Assembly: GCF_026212465.1 (NCBI RefSeq)
Contig: NC_080059.1
Span: 13,652,972-13,716,971 of the forward strand
Length of the DNA: 64,000 nucleotides
Direction of reading: 5' to 3'
Source of the DNA: Amaranthus tricolor
Lineage: Eukaryota > Streptophyta > Magnoliopsida > Caryophyllales > Amaranthaceae
Both the position numbers and the translations under genes were made by a program. How positions within the stretch are numbered: the stretch's first letter is position 1; each line of letters begins with the position of its first letter. Shown here in pieces: positions 45,401 through 56,009 of the stretch. The notes under the pieces were generated by a model. That model had not been told where the DNA came from, did not search any database, and saw nothing but the letters and a program-made list of their open reading frames with translations.

Positions 45401-45844
45401 ATTGTAAAGTGTACCGATAATGATCAAATAGACGACTAGCATTCCGAGATTGTTGATGATGATGCAAACCTGCAAAATTACACGTCCAAAAATGCCAAAA
45501 GCATCACCAGCAGCAGCAGAATAAGTGGATGATTTAGAAGCTTTACTGAATCTAAGAATCATATCGATCGAGAATTCCGTCAAGAAAGCGGCACCGATAA
45601 TTAGTGTTATGCCGGGAATGAGGCCGAGTTGTTTAAATGTAGCCGGAAGAGCCATAATTCCTGCGCCCACAATGGTTGTCGAGAGATTGAAGACGGCGCC
45701 GGAAAACGAAGCGCCGGCAAAACCTTCGGAGAATTCGTGGTTATGGTGATTTTTGTGGTAAATGTGGTGATTTTGGGAGAGGAGAGAAGATTTAAGGCTT
45801 CGTCGGGATTTTCTGTCGCCGGCGGACGATGAGATTATCGCCAT
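36410..45844 (-). CDS. AVT6-like: AVT6-type vacuolar/plasma-membrane amino-acid transporter, five exons
   Basis: Exons on the minus strand: 45844-45415, 45156-45001, 39685-39482, 38209-37744 and 36548-36410 (430, 156, 204, 466 and 139 bp). All junctions have GT-AG ends and compatible phases, giving 464 residues plus stop, the usual size for AVT6 proteins. The N terminus is short, polar and His-rich. The Aa_trans (PF01490) signature follows: SGAVFNLSTTIVGAGIMALP, FLTEFSIDMILRFSKASKSS, and then about ten further hydrophobic segments, ending SDLYSFYATDNGPEM. Exon 4 carries the long hydrophilic turn VHPIENELTDQSQMKS. The family (Arabidopsis AVT6 group, related to SLC36/38) exports or moves amino acids across the tonoplast, driven by protons. 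Intron 2 is 5.3 kb and holds a hAT-type element. No disruption is visible, so it is probably an active host gene. Confidence 0.92.
37239..37700. repeat. Diverged direct repeat within intron 4 of the transporter gene
   Basis: The block GTTATAGAATAAACAAGAGA at about 37239, with AAAAGACTAGCCTAG and CAAAGTCCCATAAAC, recurs at about 37557 (GTTACAGAATAAACAAGAAA, AAAAGACTAGTCTAG, CAAAGTCTCGTAACC). The offset is about 318 bp and similarity roughly 80 percent by eye. It may be two ends of a short retroelement, but no TSD was found. Confidence 0.6.
40423..40504. repeat. Short tandem duplication in intron 2
   Basis: TTTATTTAGATAATATTTTA with CTCCTTTCAGTGCAAA is directly followed by a near-copy TTTATTTAGAAAATATTTTA with CACCTTTCAGTGCAAA, with a unit of about 41-49 bp. 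Confidence 0.75.
41375..41440. repeat. Possible SINE-like fragment
   Basis: AAGGCCTTAATCCCAATGAG followed by ATGGGATCGGCCACATGAAC resembles a short motif I know from plant SINE-like repeats. There is no tail or TSD, so this is a weak call. Confidence 0.25.
43042..43932. mobile_element. Non-autonomous hAT-type element in intron 2 of the transporter gene
   Basis: The element starts TAGGGGTGAAA and ends TTTCACCCCTA, the typical hAT inverted repeat. An exact 8-bp target duplication GAACTACC flanks it (43034-43041 and 43933-43940). Length 891 bp. Both subterminal regions are rich in AACCGAACC / GGTTCGGTT units (about 43069-43215 and 43753-43915). The middle (43240-43740) looks like a 5' UTR or promoter-type stretch, CT-rich with CTAACCCTAA and repeated TTAGGGTTCG, and contains a short ATGGCTAACCCTAATC start without a long ORF. 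No transposase is present. Confidence 0.85.
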
Positions 45845-46016
45845 TGTTGGAGAGAAAGAATGAGCGGGAATGGATGTTTGGTTGAGAAATGCCTAATTTA
45901 TGGGAAGAATCCAATTAATTGTAGCCAAGTGGAAATTATTTAGTAGGTTAAGGGAAGAATCCAATTATTTAGTAGGTGATTTCATTCAAATAATAAAACA
46001 ACTATCGTAGATACTA
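45845..46016 (-). promoter_or_regulatory. Remaining 5' flank of the transporter gene
   Basis: Only about 172 bp separate the transporter ATG from the target duplication of the 9.3-kb MULE. The stretch has a direct repeat (GGGAAGAATCCAATTA at about 45903 and 45953), and its sequence around 45902-45957 resembles 59830-59885. No clear TATA box was identified on the minus strand. Confidence 0.4.
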
Positions 46017-46025
46017 ATAAAAATT
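46017..46025. repeat. 9-bp target-site duplication, left (ATAAAAATT)
   Basis: ATAAAAATT recurs exactly at 55344-55352, flanking the ULP1-carrying MULE. Confidence 0.65.
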
Positions 46026-46448
46026 CAGTCGGTCTTGGTCGAGACCGTCTCATATTGAGACCAGTCCACACAATTCAACCCATGTTTGATTATCAATTAA
46101 AAAAATACAAAACAGAATAATATAAAAACTGCCAAATTTAAACAACGGTAATGAAGGAAACCCATTTTCAAAACCTCCAAAACACAAATGCGATTTAGGA
46201 AACAAATCAAAGCGGATTTTCTCTTCAATTCTTTCGAAAATCTCTAAAATTCTTCAAAAATAATCAAAGAAAATCAACATTTTAACTTTAGAAAACATTA
46301 AACATGTCTATAATGGAAGATTTAATGAATGAATTCGACATGAAAATAACATTACAAACATCAGAAGATATGTAGACAAAATTGAAGGTAATATTATGAA
46401 AAGCGTATGTAAAATGATAGTATTCAAAGATATATAATTGATAACTCG

Positions 46449-49266
46449 TTGTTTACAGATTTGACGATTGGTAATGAACAAATGATGGTGGTTTATGGTG
46501 AAAACGAAGAAGATAATGTCCAGATTAATATGATTGATACAGGTATGATCAATTTTGTTATTAAAGTGTTCAATTTTAAGAATAATGTGTTCAATAAATT
46601 CTCTATTATTCAATATAGATTCATAGATTACAAATGCCAGTTTAAAATGTCTTAGTTTAAAAACTAACATATTAAATTGACATTTTATATATATATCAAT
46701 TGTACTTCTAAATTATTTAATTTTAAGTATAAAGTGTTTAATGAATTCTCTGTTATACAATATAGGTTCATAGAATCCAAATGTCAATTTAAATGTCTCA
46801 GTTTAAAAACTAACATATTAAATTGATATTTTATATATCTCAATTGTACTTCTAAATTGTTCAATTTTACATTGATGTTATGCAATGTCTCCGTTCAGTG
46901 TGAAGATCTATTTTTATATTGATAATTGAATGTTATAAGCAAACAATTGAGTTACATTACATAACATCAATTGTCAATATAAAGCATTCAATTAGTTCAA
47001 TAATTTTGTAAATTTCAGTTACAACAACTGCAATAGAATGCTTGCAAATTGAGCCTTTGACTGAAAAGAGGGAGTTTGACATAAGACGTTCATCGGAGGG
47101 CATGAGAGCAAGCAGTTGGGAGGACCTTGAATTATTGTATCATGATCATGCTAGAGCAATTGAGTTTAGTGTTCGAAAATCCACAATAAGGAAAATAGAT
47201 GGTTTTATACATGAACGGTACTTCGTTTGTTCTAAACAAGGAACTACATAGACAAAAATCAAAGAAAATGAACAACAAAATACCAAGAGAAAGCTAGTTC
47301 CAACTAAAAGTTGTGGATATGATGCACACATCAGGATTAAACTTGATGTATACAGTGGAGACATCTTTGTCAAACAACATGTTGTATCACATAACCATAC
47401 ATTAGCAAGAGTGAAATGACAATACTTGCAAAGATCTGAGAGGAAAACAACTTTAAAGGAAACTATGAAAACCATTGAAGGTTTTGAAGATGCACAAGTA
47501 AGGTCTTCTACAGCGTACAAATATTTGGCAAGCAATTGATTATGTAATGAAGGAAATTGAGGGTGGGGATGCTCAAACTGTGATCAGGCAATTGATTATG
47601 TTGGCACAAATAGCCAATGGTTTCTTTTGGAATATGAAACTTGATGATAATGCAAAGCTTGTGGCACTCTTTTGGTGCAATTTTTTAATGAAGGAAGATT
47701 TCAGAATTTATAGGAATGTTTTCATTTTTGATACAACATATTGTATAGACAAATACAACTTGATATGTGCACCACTGGTTGGAATAAATAACCATTTGAA
47801 CACTACAATGCTTGGATGTACTTTATAGCAGATGAGAAAGTTGAAGCATTTGTTTGTGTCCTTGAGCAATTTAAAGAAGCAATGGAAGGAAAAAAATCTT
47901 GTATCCATTTTCACAGACGAAGACTTAGCAATTGCAAGAGCATAGAAGAGGTATTTTTACATATAATTATTGTCTTACAATATTCAATTTAAACATTAGC
48001 AATTGCAGTTTACCTTTTGACACTTACAGTTCGATACTTGTAGGTCTATCCTTTCTCAAGGCATAGGCTATACTTATGGCACATATTGAAAAATGCAGTT
48101 TTACACTATGGAGCATTGAATTCAGATGCAAACGTTAAAGATGCTTTTAACAAATGCTTAATGGGGTGTAGCAATCCAACTGAATTCCAGGAATGTTGGG
48201 AAAACATGGTTGATAAATTCAAACTAAAAAGGAATCAAGCTTACTATAGATGGTTTGATAGACTGTACAACCTAAGGGACAAATGGTGCACTGCAATAAG
48301 CAAATATTTCTTTTCAGCTGGAATATTATCTTCGCAACGAAGTGAATCCACAAACAATGCAATTGGATTGGAAGCAACGAAAAACACAAGTCTACATCAA
48401 TTCTTCAAAATATTTCAAAAAAACTATTGAAAGATGGAGAGAAAGAGAGATAGCATTAGAGATTTACTGCGCAACAACAACCCCAACGTCTGCATTCAGA
48501 CTTACGGGTTTTTTACGACGTGCGTCAGAGGTGTACACAGCAACATTATTCAGAGACTTTGAACAAGATTTCAAGATGGCTATCTGATCTTCAATTGAAC
48601 AGGTTATCGACATGGGAGATAAAAAAATGTACATGTATCTTTTTATACAAAGTATTAATGTTAACTTATTCAATTCATTTATTATAATATTCAATGTTAT
48701 TATTACTTTAATAAATATCTGTTAATACTTATACTTTATTGCTTAAATATATAAGTTTCAATATTAACAACTTCAATTTTAATCTAAAATTGATTTTAAT
48801 TGATATTAACACGCATGAAGTTCAATACACCAAATACAATGATACTATACATGTTGACTGTACTTGTAAGAACTTTGAATCGAATAGATGGTTGTGTTAC
48901 CATTGTTTACGGGTACTACACTTGCATTATGTGCAAAAAATACCGACTATCTACATTCTTCCAAGATGAACAAAGAATGCTAAAAACGATATTTGGGATA
49001 CACTTTATGGTAATAAATGTCCACCTATAAGCTTGGAACCCTCTATAATATCTACACTTACGTGGAGACAAAGCATGGGGCGTAAGTTTTACAATCTTGT
49101 CTTAAAGTCACAAGGCAATGAAGAAGCAAGAAAAGTGGTACAAGCACTGTACAATACAACAAGTGATGAAGTAGGTAAACTCATTGAGAGGGCTCGTAAT
49201 GAAATCGAAGTTGCAATGGAAACAACATATTCAACAACACAGCATACATTACAAGTAACAACATAG
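46449..49266 (+). pseudogene. FAR1-type MULE transposase relic
   Basis: A FAR1 DNA-binding part is seen at 47100-47420 (SWEDLELLYHDHARAIEFSV, RKSTIRK, RYFVCSKQG, then AHIRIKLD and VVSHNHTL). The transposase core is at 47560-48250: ALFWCNFLMKEDF, VFIFDTTYCIDKYNL (first Asp), VGINNHLNTTMLGC, SIFTDEDLAIA (second Asp), then an intron at about 47951-48043, SRHRLYLWHILKNAV, and FQECWENMVDKF (Glu). RSESTNNAIG and a SWIM finger (VDCTCKNFESNRWLCYHCLR, 48850-48920) follow, with a YILPRWTK-type end. Stops occur after SKQGTT, ARVK, GCTL, KMAI and others, and there are frameshifts, so no protein is made. The N-terminal ORF at 46449 (MFTDLTIGNEQMMVVYGENE) is probably the first exon. Confidence 0.75.
46540..46870. 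repeat. 146-bp tandem duplication in the MULE
   Basis: AAACTAACATATTAAATTGA at 46661 recurs at 46807, and the preceding TTCATAGATTACAAATG matches TTCATAGAATCCAAATG. The unit is about 146 bp, lying near the 5' end of the transposase relic. Confidence 0.75.
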
Positions 49267-49379
49267 GTAAGAGACCCAGAAAGAACGGTCACAAAGGGAA
49301 GAAAGAAGAGGTTGAAAGGATATTTTGAGACATCACAAAAGAAAGGATCTAAGAATTCAACTCAAAAAGACTCAGCAAC

Positions 49380-50149
49380 AAAAACAAGAAACAAACATGT
49401 AATTTGATACATTTTATGCTTCGTGAATCATATACAATTTGTATACCGTATTCTTTGAACTAATACTTACAAAAAATCATTAATAAAGAAGTTTATGTTT
49501 AACATTTAAACACATCAATTTTTCCGCTAAAGTGTGTCAATTTTCATAGCAAGAATATCATAACAAAAACCTGATCAGTTTATCATTTACACGCATAAAT
49601 CATTGCTTAATGTATGTCAATTTGGAATAAACATGACGATAACACCATCAATTTATTTCTCTTTAACACACAACAATTTTTAACTAAGGCATGTCAATTA
49701 CGGATAGCAAAAAGTTATAACATCATCAAAACTGTACCGTTTAATAGCATCAATATTACCTAAAGTCCATCAATCTCAAATAACCTATATATTAACCCTA
49801 AATGTATAAAATTCAATCACTTGCATAATAATAACCACATCAAAATTAGACATAAAATATCAACCTTAGTAGGTTGTATATATCAGTTGGAATGCCCCAC
49901 AATGAGATGTAATTGTTTAAAATAAGTCATAGAATGATGCTAACTTATTAACAAACCCAAAAGAGCATCAAACTATAGAACAAGAAATCATCTAACCAGC
50001 TAATTGAAAAGCAAAATAAATTGTTTGTAGAACCAACAACTACACCAAATCAGAAACATACAAACCATAAAAATCATTAATTGTTTCTTTTTTGTTATCT
50101 TCTTCACAGGAATCAATTTGTTCCTGCTTGTCTTCTTTGTTTTATCTTC
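49380..50149. other. Intergenic part of the MULE between the convergent genes
   Basis: AT-rich. Short variants of CATCAATTT and GTGTCAATTT recur about ten times between 49500 and 49870, in one orientation, spaced irregularly by 25-50 bp. No coding potential was recognised. Confidence 0.5.
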
Positions 50150-50388
50150 CTAATCTAAGTTCTTCTTCAGCTCAGTCATACGCGTGATATTTTCCTCTTC
50201 GTCCTTCTTTTGTTTCTCAGCTGCTTTCAACTCCTTTTCCGCTATAATGAGTGAAAATTTGGATTCCTTATCTTTGTTAAAAGCATCGAGTTTCTTCAAT
50301 ACTTCTTCCCTATTCTTATTAACATCAGATAAAACTAATATGCTACAAATCAACCCCATATACTTTAACCTATCCTAGGATGAAAGAG

Positions 50389-51139
50389 TAGGGGTGTTCA
50401 TAACCGGGTACCCGAAAAGTCGGGTACCTGGTTAGTTGGGTATTTATTGATAAATCGGGTCGGGACACAGGGTACCCAATTTTATTTTTAACAAACTAAT
50501 TTATAAGAACAAAAGGAAAAATTAAGCACTTGTGGGTGATTTTGATTCTTCTAATATTGTCAATCGTCTACATATCTTTAATTGTCTCTTTCCTAAGCAA
50601 AATTTAACAAAAAAGAACACCAATAATGCTTTTCCCTTGTTTCGTTTTTAATTGTTAACTGCCTTTTGTTCCTCATTTTCGGTTTTTTCAACTTTTTATT
50701 TTTTAGATCACTCGAGCTTTTTAATCTTGGCTTTCTTGCGTTGATTATTGATAACCATCGACTCATCTGCTTGTTACCTTCAAGTCTCTATGATATTAGT
50801 ATTAGTTACTGCCTTCAATTAGTTACTGACTTTTTTTTTTCAAGTTCCATCTTACAGTGTTGATACTGACCTTTGGTTTTAGTTGTTGGTAGCACTTGTG
50901 AGTTATGATTTTTTTTTCTTAATACTTCATATTAGTTTAGTATTACTTAATTAGACAGATAGTCTAACAGCTTTTCAAAAAAAATCCTCTAATATAGCGG
51001 GTCGGCAGGTACCCGTTTTAATTTATTTTGTGGCCCATGGCCCGACCCGGTTGAGAATTATTGATAATTGACCTGCCATTATTTAAGCTACGGGTCGGTG
51101 GGTCGAGTCAAGAGGGTCGGGTTTTTTTGAACACTCCTA
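50389..51139. mobile_element. Non-autonomous hAT-type element inside the ULP1 gene
   Basis: TAGGGGTGTTCATAACC at the left and, in inverse, TAGGAGTGTTCAAAAAA at the right form a hAT-type inverted repeat. The flanking octamers TGAAAGAG (50381-50388) and ATAAAGAG (51140-51147) match at 6 of 8. Subterminal GGGTACCC / CGGGTCGG-type units lie at both sides. 751 bp, no transposase. Confidence 0.75.
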
Positions 51140-53623
51140 ATAAAGAGGGCTAAAGTTGTTATCGCCCATAAATTTCTCCATAAAAAGGCAACGTAAACAC
51201 CACAATCATTAGATTCATTTACAGTCCAAGGCAATTTAACAATGCTAAGATTGTAATTCAGTACTTCATTAGCGCATGAATGCTCAAATGCATCAAGAAA
51301 ATCAGAAAAACATCCCACAACAAACTTATGCAGTATTGCAGCATCTTTGTAATCCTTCCTCCACTTTATATTGTCTAAATAGTGAATAATTTTGAGTTGA
51401 GTATCAACAACAACCAGCACGTGATGTTGTTCAAAAACAGTGACAGGAACGAAAAACTAGAAAAAAAACAAAATTACACACATCAGTAACACATTTAAAT
51501 CAATCAAATTTATGGATATATATCTTGGTCAATAATTATATAAGATTGTTTTTCTTAGAATTGACTGATACAATATGATTATTGAGGCATATAAGATAAA
51601 AATTGAAAAAAAATATATGAATACAATTATTCTGTAATATGCCTTAATAATCAAGTTATATATGTCAATTCTAAGAAAAACAATCTAAAATAAAATCAAA
51701 TATTCTCTTATATCTAACTATTTTACAATTATACAAGTTAATTCAAACAATATCAAATAAAAATCAAATGTAACATACCATGTTTGTCTTTTTTATGTCA
51801 GCATTTGCTCCAATCAAATTAACATGATTTTCCCAAGCATCAACAACCTCAACTTTCAAGTCATTCGCTTTCTCATCGTCCTTTTCAGACATTAACATTC
51901 CCAAAGCATACTATTACATGAAACAAACAAAAAAATAAATACTATGTACAACAAAAATAGACAAAGCTACTAAAAGGTATTACACACTTACACAGTGTTG
52001 GGATGTGAATAAAAATGCTTTTAATTCTTTATCAGGCACAACCAACTCCTGATTTCTTTCAATCATGTTCAAATAAACTGCCTAACAATCAAAAACTACC
52101 GATGAAATCTTTTCATTATTTTTCAGACCGAATGCTTCATCGCGTGATAAAGCATAAAAATCACCAAATGCAAATATATCTTCACTGAAAAAGCAAAACA
52201 AAAAAAAATAAAACAAAAGAATGTAAGAAAACGAGAAGAACACGAAAATAAATTATAGTTTAGAGAACTCACAATTTATCCATTATTTCCTCTAGGAAAC
52301 AATAATCCATAACCTCCTTCTCTAGTGAAATATTTCTGTGTTTGTGATTATGAATTGGGACACATATGGGACGTCAAAACCGCATGGCCCCAGGTTGATA
52401 GAACAACATTCTTTCAAAGCCGATGGAATGTTTGTTATATCAGGCTTTTCTTGAGATTGGATAGGAGTAGACTGCCCAGCAGCAGCATCAACATCCACAT
52501 TTTTAAATCTATTTGTTTTTTGAATTAATTGTTCTACAAGTGCATCAACTGAACACATCCAATCATTATCTTGAAATATTTGTTGTGTAACAAACACAAC
52601 ACCCTCATCCTCAACAGTCTTTTTTGTAGTTTTACCCAACCTCTTCATATAAGTGTGCACCACAACATCAATGTTTCTTTTCAACAACAAACAAGCCTCT
52701 TGAACTAACTGTTAAAAATAAAACAAATACATCAACGTTTAAGATCTTCACAAAAAAAGGAAACAATTAATATCTTATATGAGACATTTCAGATATTAAG
52801 ACATACAATATATGAACATATGTGAGTTAATTCAATCAATATAAAAAACATATAAATTTTTTAACATAAAACCATCACTTATATATTAAAAGCTAACAAT
52901 TAACAACTTAACAAACTCAGTTTTGAAAATGTAATGCAATTGAACAAAAACTGAATTTCAATTTTAATTATAAACCCAGCAGTTACATGCTTAAATTGGT
53001 CAAATGACAAAAAAAAAACAAATAAGAAAAAAATAACTCACATCTTCGGCTATTATTTTGATGTTAGCATCCTTCTTGACACCATCTAGAATTTTAAACT
53101 TCGGAAAATCATTCCCATCTACATTTATACAGCCCTCACCAGCATCCGCATGCAAATCTTCACCAACAGCTTCACAATTACCCTTATCAGCACTATAAAA
53201 CATTTCCTCAGCCACAAATTCTGTCTATACGTCACAAATAGGGAATCCATCTAACCGAATCATACCATTCACAAAACCAGCCTCCCTCTCCTCATTGAAC
53301 CTAATTTTGAGCATTTGATCAGAAATATTCTTAACCAGTGGCAGTGTCTTCGGAAACCTATGCCCCTTGAATACTAATCGATAACAATAGGTGACCAGAA
53401 GTACAAGAGCACAACCTTTCACTGTAGAATGCGCTGAGCCAGGTTTTAGAATGTGTGTAATTAAAGAAGCAAGAATTGATAAGATGTAATGACACCAATC
53501 AAATGTAGGAATAGAATTTACATCCTCCACAACAGGAAGTAAATTATATCTAATCTTATGCTCAAGCAGTGGAGCCAAGATTGTGGAACCTACATAAAGC
53601 ACAAACAATTGCTTAAACACTTA

Positions 53624-53637
53624 CCCCCCCCCCCCCC
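53624..53637. repeat. Poly-C tract of 14 bases in the ULP1 gene
   Basis: An uninterrupted run of 14 C (G on the coding strand) sits between the exon ending DRFKDYPN and the one starting FKQLFVLYVGST. A change of one base in its length shifts the frame. Confidence 0.95.
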
Positions 53638-55352
53638 ATTAGGATAGTCCTTAAACCTATCCAATACCATATGTGTTTTCAACTCATCATCGTCACCAGC
53701 CCCCAGAATTTTCCTCCACTTCATTACTAATTCCTTGTTGTTAAATGACATCCTTATTAATTTGCGAGGATTAATAGGCAAGCCAAAAATATCATTAGCA
53801 TCAACAGCAGTAATATAATACTCCCTCTCAGATCTACCATTAGGGTCAAAATTTGAAACAAGATATGCTAAAATCCCTAGGGGATATTTAGTAATCTTAA
53901 TATTTAACATACCACAAAAATCAATCTCTCTGATGGAATCTATTTGACCTTTAGATAGAGTAACTTTAGAACCATTTAATTCCAAAAAACCCCAAACCTT
54001 ACAATTTGTTTTTATTTCCTTCTCAACCCTGAACAAAAAAAAAATAAAACGAAAAAAATGTATATGCATCATCATTTACATAAATGAAGTTACACAAATA
54101 CAAAGAATTACCAATAAAATGTTTGACCTTATCAATTTCAGTTTAAAAATTAAGAGCATTAATTATTAAAACTAAAAAAAGAAACTTATAACACAGTAGA
54201 AAACAATACTTATAACTGTAAGTTTCAAACTTATCACTATCAATTATTACCAAAAAAGGATAGGGCTTCAATTTTAAACTAATATACATCAATTATTGAC
54301 TCAAATATAACAATTATGAAAAAAAAAAAACAAAAACTATCATGCGTTAGTAAAAAAATGTTGAGCTTATTTCATTTTGGCTTTGATATTAAATGTATCA
54401 ATTATTAACAAGAAAAATAAACTAATAATAACATACAAGTCAATACTTATGACAGTATGTTTCTAACTTATCACTGTCAGTTATAGAACATAACACAATT
54501 ACCATGCATGTAAATATCAAACTTATGAGAATCAATTATAGATCTAAACACATCTATTTCATGCTAAAACCTAAAAAAATATAAACAAAAAACATACGAT
54601 CCCTCTAGAGTGCAAATCATAGCAACTTGTTCTTTCAATTTATTACGTGATGGTTTCTCTTTAACAACAGTCAACTTTTTAATAGAATCATCGTTCTTCT
54701 TAGACTTCTTAGCGATTGATTTTTTCGAAAGTCCTTTCTTTTTCGAAACGAAAGTTAGAGGCAACACCTCCTCATGACTCTTTTTTGAAGACTTCACCAT
54801 TGTTTCAAAAAATAGGATCTTATAAAAATCCGCAAAGACATGAACCCTAAAAAACATCTAAAACAGAGATGAACACGAACAAAAAGAAAAAAACAAAATC
54901 AACATACAAAAAACCAGAATAAAAGTCAAATCAACACGAAAAATAACAAAATGATAAAAATCAACAAATAAAACATCTACAAAAAACAAAGACGATAATA
55001 TAAAACACAATCTCGACATGCAAAACATAAAAAGAAAGAAAATCAACAAGAAGATTACCACTTCACCAGCAATGGAAGAAGAAGAGAGAGATGAAGAAAA
55101 CAAAAATGGAGGAAGGAGAAAATATGGAAAATTTTGATTAGGGAAGTTATGAAAGGAAGGAAATAACTTAAGGAAATAATGACGATATTGAAACGAAACG
55201 TCAAATCAATCAATTTGAATTTGGATTAAATAATTAAAAAAACGAAAACTTTGAAGGAAGGAACGTGGTACAAATCACGTGCCGTGAAATTGGGCTGGCC
55301 TACTGTTGGTCTCAACTTGCGACGGTCTCATCCAAGTTTTGGTATAAAAATT

Positions 55353-56000
55353 TGGAAAATGAAAAATATTTCATCTTTAATGAGCCTTGACAAATTGACT
55401 TATTTTAGAGGGTGATTGCATGACAATATTTATCTAACTTAGAATCTGATGTTGTTTAAATCATACATATACATATTAATAAAAATGTTAGAAAATGACA
55501 AACTACATCTTTAGAGAGCCTTGACAATTCAAATTATTTTAATGCGTGATAATTAATTACATGACAATATTTACCTAATTTAGAATCTGCTGTTTTTTAA
55601 ATAGGAGCTCGATTAGGTAAATTATTTATATAATTGATTATAGCAATTTTATATAACTAACCTATAATTAGATATGTTTAATTAAATGAAAAGGTGATAC
55701 ATTCGATAAATAATTAAAAAACCAGTACTTAATTTTTGCTTTAAAAAAATTCATGTATTTGATAAATTTAATCATGATTATATATACTTGCATTATTTGT
55801 TGAAGTTGAATTTTTAAATATTTCATACTAATAAATTTGTGCATTGTACGTGTTTCTATATTAGTGTTCATATAATTAGCTCATTACTTAAATTGATCAC
55901 TTTGAAATTGTTAGTGATCAATTAAATATACTAAATGTATATGAGTCAGCCTAATATAGATAGTGTACCATGAGACCATCTCATTTAAGAATTTGTGATA
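55353..56000. other. AT-rich spacer, no gene seen
   Basis: Two similar pieces (ACAATATTTATCTAACTTAG with AATCTGATG near 55420, and ACAATATTTACCTAATTTAG with AATCTGCTG near 55563) show a diverged duplication of about 140 bp. Nothing else was recognised. Confidence 0.5.
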
Positions 56001-56009
56001 ACAAAAATA

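Larger units (their letters stand above)
50150..54800 (-). pseudogene. ULP1-type (C48) cysteine protease gene of the MULE, interrupted
   Basis: The likely start is ATG at 54800 (MVKSSKKSHEEVLPL, a Lys-rich N terminus). Further exons lie at about 54030-53640 (VEKEIKTNCKVWGFLELNGS, DANDIFGLPINPRKL, as in ULP genes of MULEs), 53620-53050, 52690-52320 and 51460-51150. The last carries the protease core: HHVLVVVDTQLKIIHYLDN (His and Asp) and NDCGVYVAFLW (catalytic Cys). ULP1 proteases cleave SUMO from proteins. A coiled-coil tail (SDVNKNREEVLKKLDAFNKD, 50330-50150) follows a hAT-type insertion. Breaks are an in-frame TAG between FPICDV and TEFVAEE (about 53227), a 14-C tract that shifts the frame, and the insertion at 50389-51139. 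The catalytic residues themselves are still present. Confidence 0.7.
46026..55343. mobile_element. MULE with FAR1-type transposase and ULP1 protease (Kaonashi-like)
   Basis: The element is 9.3 kb, flanked by an exact 9-bp duplication ATAAAAATT. The ends share a degenerate inverted repeat: the left reads CTTGGTCGAGACCGTCTC (46035 on), then ATATTGAGACCA; the right, in inverse, reads CTTGGATGAGACCGTCGC, then AAGTTGAGACCA. Inside are a FAR1-type transposase relic on plus and a ULP1-type cysteine protease gene on minus, facing each other tail to tail around 49270-50150. MULEs with captured ULP1-like genes are known (the Kaonashi group in Arabidopsis). Both genes are broken, so this is a fossil copy. 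Confidence 0.75.

Noticed and set aside
46017..46060. GAGACCGTCTC palindrome as a stand-alone MITE end
   Set aside because: It is better explained as part of the MULE TIR, since the inverse partner and 9-bp duplication occur at 55314-55352.
54858..55103. Minus ORF with many Phe/Leu/Ser residues
   Set aside because: Lies upstream of the ULP1 start in A-rich leader; low-complexity translation, not a membrane protein I can support.
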